In this document: positions 14,064-16,430 of the stretch, piece by piece
How the letters are laid out: every line of letters starts with the position of its first letter
Position numbering within the stretch: the stretch's first letter is position 1
Source: CAZCZZ01 sp964503335
GTDB taxonomy: Bacteria; Verrucomicrobiota; Kiritimatiellia; CAIVKH01
Length of the DNA: 16,430 nt
NCBI GenBank assembly: GCA_964503335.1
Contig: CAZCZZ010000075.1
Span: forward strand, 1-16,430
Direction of reading: 5' to 3'
The notes under the pieces: generated by a model
Databases searched by the model: none
Seen by the model: the letters and a program-made list of their open reading frames with translations, nothing else
What the model was told of the DNA's origin: nothing
Translations under genes and position numbers: made by a program

Positions 14064-14951
14064 ATGCAAGCACTGGTCGATCAGTTTCTGGACTACCTCA
14101 CGCTTGAGCGTGCGCTGAGCCCGAACACACGGGAGGCCTACGCGCAGGACCTCAGCGCGTTCACGACGTTTCTCGCCGCGCGGAAGATCGCCACGTTGAA
14201 TGGGGTCACACGCAAAATCATCATGGACTTCCTGATGCACGAGAAGGACCGCGGGCTTGCCTCCACGTCCCTGTCCCGCCGACTCGTCGCGCTCCGCGTC
14301 TTCTTTCGCTACCTGCAGCAGGAGGGACTTCTCGCGGCGAACGTGACGGAGACGATGGATTCCCCGAAGCTCTGGCGGAACCTGCCGGTGACCCTGACCA
14401 TCAAGGACGTGGAGCGCATGATCCAGGCGCCGGATACGGAGAAGAAACGCGGACTTCGGGACCGTGCGATTCTGGAGACCCTCTACGGAGCGGGCCTGCG
14501 CGCTTCGGAACTCACAGGCCTGACGCTGGATGACCTGCACTTCGACGCGGGCTACATCCGCTGCCTCGGTAAAGGAAGCAAGGAGCGCCTCGTGCCGCTC
14601 GGCAAGTCGGCCGCCGAGGCCGTGAAGAACTACATCAGCATCGAACGGGTGAACACGAAGGGCGCGCAGGAAACCCGCTGCGTCTTTCTTTCGCAGCGCG
14701 GGAAGCCTCTAACGCGGTTCGGCCTGTTTCAGCTCATCAAGCGCTACGCGCAGGCGGCCGGCCTCGATCACAGCGTTCACCCGCACACCCTTCGTCATTC
14801 TTTCGCCACGCACCTCCTGTCGAATCAGGCACCGCTTCGCGTGATCCAGGAGATGCTCGGCCATGCCGACATCGGGACGACGCAGATCTATACGCATGTG
14901 GACGCAACGAGGCTGAAGTCCGTCCACGCCAAATTCCATCCGCGCGCATGA
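14064..14951 (+). CDS. xerD: Tyrosine recombinase XerD/XerC
   Basis: This site-specific recombinase resolves chromosome dimers at dif together with its partner and FtsK. The 295 residues contain the SAM-like core-binding domain (1-85; LTLERALSPNTREAYAQDL at 12-30) and the catalytic domain (107-295). All six active-site residues are present: Arg146 (GLRASEL), Lys170 (GKGSKERLVP), His241 and Arg244 (HPHTLRHSFATH), His267 (LGHADIGTT) and nucleophile Tyr276 (IYTHVD). The spacing tracks E. coli XerD, so XerD is slightly favoured over XerC. It begins 21 nt after purC and its stop overlaps rnc as ATGA. Its place in a housekeeping operon, with no phage genes, argues against an integrase of a mobile element. 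Confidence 0.93.
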   Translation: MQALVDQFLDYLTLERALSPNTREAYAQDLSAFTTFLAARKIATLNGVTRKIIMDFLMHEKDRGLASTSLSRRLVALRVFFRYLQQEGLLAANVTETMDSPKLWRNLPVTLTIKDVERMIQAPDTEKKRGLRDRAILETLYGAGLRASELTGLTLDDLHFDAGYIRCLGKGSKERLVPLGKSAAEAVKNYISIERVNTKGAQETRCVFLSQRGKPLTRFGLFQLIKRYAQAAGLDHSVHPHTLRHSFATHLLSNQAPLRVIQEMLGHADIGTTQIYTHVDATRLKSVHAKFHPRA

Positions 14952-15673
14952 TCCTACGCAATCCATACAGGGACTTCGAAAAAGCCATCGGCTACCGTTT
15001 CAAGAAGAAGAAGCGGCTTGAAGATGCCTTCACGCATCCGTCGTTCCGTCACGAAACGGACTCCAGCATGGCCGACAACCAGCGACTTGAGTTCCTGGGC
15101 GATGCCGCGCTGGGGCTCGTGGCTGCATCTCGCCTTTTCGCTCAACATAAGGACTGCCAGGAAGGCGAGCTCACGCGGATGCGCAGCAGCCTCACATCGA
15201 CCAAGGCACTGGCTCGCGCTGCGGCGTCCGTGGACCTGGGCCGGTTCCTGCGACTCGGCAAAGGTGAAAAGCAGAGCGGCGGTCACAGCCGCGAGTCCAC
15301 GCTTTCCGACGCCTTCGAAGCCGTGGTCGGCGCCGCCTATCTCGACGGCGGCATAAAAGCCGTGGAGCGAATCTTTGACAAGATCTTCAAAGATGACGCC
15401 CTGTCGGCAGGAAGCCACTCACTATCAACGAACCCCAAAGGGACGCTGCAGGAGCTTGTTCAACAGGAGTATAGAACCAGCCCAACTTATGAAGTGCTTC
15501 GCGAGTCCGGCCCCGCCCACGCGCGACATTATACGGTGCAGGTAAGGATAAATGGCACACCTTGCAGCACCGGTGAAGGCAGGAACAAGCGGGACGCCGA
15601 GGTCGATGCAGCCCAAAACGCCTTGAAGCAATGGCCTTTCCCGCAACTCACGCACGACACGGCTGCGCACTGA
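14948..15673 (+). CDS. rnc: Ribonuclease III
   Basis: RNase III cleaves double-stranded RNA, processing rRNA precursors and structured mRNAs. The 241 residues hold an endonuclease domain (about 6-150) and a double-stranded RNA-binding domain (about 163-228). The signature NQRLEFLGDAALGLV at 44-58 carries Glu48 and Asp52. The second metal pair is Asp121 and Glu124 in SDAFEAVVGAAYLDGG. The position equal to E. coli Glu38 is Gln45, a substitution common in the family. The dsRBD shows NPKGTLQELVQ, the GPAHARHYTVQV strand and the NKRDAEVDAAQNAL helix. The gene overlaps xerD by 4 bp (ATGA) and is the last of the run; no clear terminator follows immediately. Confidence 0.95.
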   Translation: MILRNPYRDFEKAIGYRFKKKKRLEDAFTHPSFRHETDSSMADNQRLEFLGDAALGLVAASRLFAQHKDCQEGELTRMRSSLTSTKALARAAASVDLGRFLRLGKGEKQSGGHSRESTLSDAFEAVVGAAYLDGGIKAVERIFDKIFKDDALSAGSHSLSTNPKGTLQELVQQEYRTSPTYEVLRESGPAHARHYTVQVRINGTPCSTGEGRNKRDAEVDAAQNALKQWPFPQLTHDTAAH

Positions 15674-15823
15674 CGTTCGATCCCCCTTCGCAGCGACTGA
15701 CATTCACGAGTCACAGACTGTAGTTCATCGGTGGCAAGCTCAACGTCGACTTAACGTCACTCTACAGGAAGGGCTGTAATCGCAGCTACGCGGAATTTAT
15801 CATCGCGAATAATGATTATCCCA

Positions 15824-15852
15824 TTGAATCTGCCTGATGCTACAGATATACA
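15824..15852 (+). promoter_or_regulatory. Promoter of the winged-helix gene
   Basis: TTGAAT (15824-15829) and TATACA (15847-15852) are spaced by 17 bp, each matching consensus at 4/6 positions. The predicted start near 15859 lies inside the inverted repeat at 15852-15870. Confidence 0.5.
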
Positions 15853-15870
15853 TTGATCAACGTAATCAAT
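15852..15870. promoter_or_regulatory. Putative operator dyad over -10 and transcription start
   Basis: ATTGAT (15852-15857) and ATCAAT (15865-15870) form a perfect dyad with a 7-nt spacer. It begins at the last base of the predicted -10 box and spans the start site, a position where a bound repressor would block initiation. Confidence 0.4.
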
Positions 15871-15883
15871 GAAGGAGTCCTTC
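15871..15883 (+). promoter_or_regulatory. Ribosome-binding site inside a small palindrome
   Basis: GAAGGAGTCCTTC places the Shine-Dalgarno core GAAGGAG within a perfect 13-nt dyad, ending 4 nt before the ATG. In RNA, GAAGG and CCTTC could pair across AGT and mask the site. Confidence 0.5.
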
Positions 15884-15887
15884 GTAT

Positions 15888-16286
15888 ATGGCTAAAGGTT
15901 CGCTTAGTGGTCTCACGATTTCCCAAATGCTCGCAGAGATCAAACGTCGTCAACGCGCGGTCAAGAAACTGACCCAGAAGCGCGATCGCCTGCTTGCTGC
16001 TGCCCGCGCCCTCGACGCTGAAATCCAGCGTTACGGCGGTGAAATCTCCGGTGCATCCCTCGCTGCCGGTGGACAGCGCGCCCGCAACAAACTTACGCTC
16101 CCGGAAGCGATGCTGAAGGCCATGGCCACGGACCGTCCGATGTCCGTCGCCGAGATTGCCGCAGCCGTCGAAAAGGTCGGCTACGTCTCCGTCTCCAAGA
16201 CCTTCCGCACGATCATCTATCAGACCCTCGGCAAAGATAAGCGCTTCAAGAAAGTCGCGCGCGGCCGCTACGTCATCAAGAGCTAA
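15888..16286 (+). CDS. Coiled-coil plus winged-helix (HARE-HTH-like) protein
   Basis: This 132-residue basic protein has two parts. Residues 8-48 form a long charged helix, probably a coiled coil (ISQMLAEIKRRQRAVKKLTQ and KRDRLLAAARALDAEI). Residues 68-132 form a winged-helix-like domain: LTLPEAMLKAM, the MSVAEIAAAVEKVGYV helix-turn-helix, SVSKTFRTIIYQTLGKD, and RFKKVARGRYVI as the wing. This resembles the HARE-HTH type and a small family that I recall as frequent in planctomycetes and relatives, with no established role. A DNA-binding, dimeric, possibly nucleoid-associated or regulatory protein is inferred. It has a strong GAAGGAG site, its own promoter and terminator, and dyads upstream that hint at autoregulation. 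Confidence 0.82.
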   Translation: MAKGSLSGLTISQMLAEIKRRQRAVKKLTQKRDRLLAAARALDAEIQRYGGEISGASLAAGGQRARNKLTLPEAMLKAMATDRPMSVAEIAAAVEKVGYVSVSKTFRTIIYQTLGKDKRFKKVARGRYVIKS

Positions 16287-16309
16287 CAGCTCCTGAAGCA
16301 GATCCGATC

Positions 16310-16352
16310 AATCAAAGCCCTCCCCCGCGAAAGCGGCGGAGGGTTTTTGATT
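16310..16352 (+). terminator. Intrinsic terminator after the winged-helix gene
   Basis: The stem is CCCTCC-C-CCGC (16318-16328), a GAAA tetraloop, then GCGG-C-GGAGGG (16333-16343), with one C-C mismatch. TTTTT follows. The flanking AATCAAA (16310-16316) and TTTGATT (16346-16352) also pair, so it can work in both directions. Confidence 0.9.
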
Positions 16353-16430
16353 GTACGAACTCGGATCAAGTTGATGCGATTCGGAAACAGAAGTTCGTGG
16401 AGAATCTGAAGTACCGACAGCCGCGCCAGG

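Noticed and set aside
14064..14951. XerD-type gene as a phage or integron integrase
   Set aside because: Length, active-site spacing and overlap with rnc fit a housekeeping Xer recombinase. There are no attachment sites, phage genes or cassette arrays.

Overview
This is a GC-rich bacterial chromosome window that looks like an uncultured member of the PVC group (Planctomycetes, Verrucomicrobia, Kiritimatiellota, Lentisphaerota). That placement is an inference. It rests on three things: the coiled-coil plus winged-helix protein at the right end, the 141-residue protein near the left end, and the dense palindromic intergenic repeats, one of which translates as FQSLE/KDWK-type peptides that I associate with Kiritimatiellota and Lentisphaerota genomes. 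There is no rRNA, recognisable tRNA, CRISPR array or insertion sequence. The genes read as resident housekeeping and envelope genes, not as a mobile island.

Layout. Positions 1-1201 carry no convincing gene. They hold a mosaic of inverted repeats: two sibling palindromes (242-263 and 333-356), a 9-bp-arm hairpin (446-464), a 15-bp-arm hairpin (485-533) and, most strikingly, about 13 degenerate palindromic units in an unbroken 21-bp register (561-833). A conserved-type helical protein of unknown function (1202-1627) follows, closed by a strong hairpin. On the minus strand come a possible 44-residue membrane protein, a 7Fe ferredoxin, a HAD-family phosphatase or mutase, a two-hairpin REP-like element, a full-length PolX (DNA polymerase beta core plus PHP domain), and a DUF433/DUF5615 toxin-antitoxin-like pair with its own promoter. 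tadA (tRNA adenosine deaminase) runs rightward and collides tail to tail with a minus-strand operon of an SH3-domain exported protein and a polytopic GT-C-like membrane protein. Divergent from that operon is a 748-residue protein that joins a six-hairpin-glycosidase-like region, one membrane helix and TPR repeats.

The right third is rightward: a small lipoprotein with a degenerate heavy-metal-associated fold, leucyl aminopeptidase (pepA), SAICAR synthetase (purC), a XerD-type recombinase and RNase III (rnc). The set is tightly packed, with ATGA start/stop overlaps at pepA/purC and xerD/rnc. A separate transcription unit encodes the coiled-coil/winged-helix protein and ends in a textbook terminator.

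The most unusual items are the 21-bp phased palindrome array, the cluster of different palindrome families beside it, a 70-nt structured RNA candidate at 11118-11186, the glycosidase-like/TM/TPR fusion with its divergent envelope operon, and two stacked dyads over the promoter and ribosome-binding site of the winged-helix gene.
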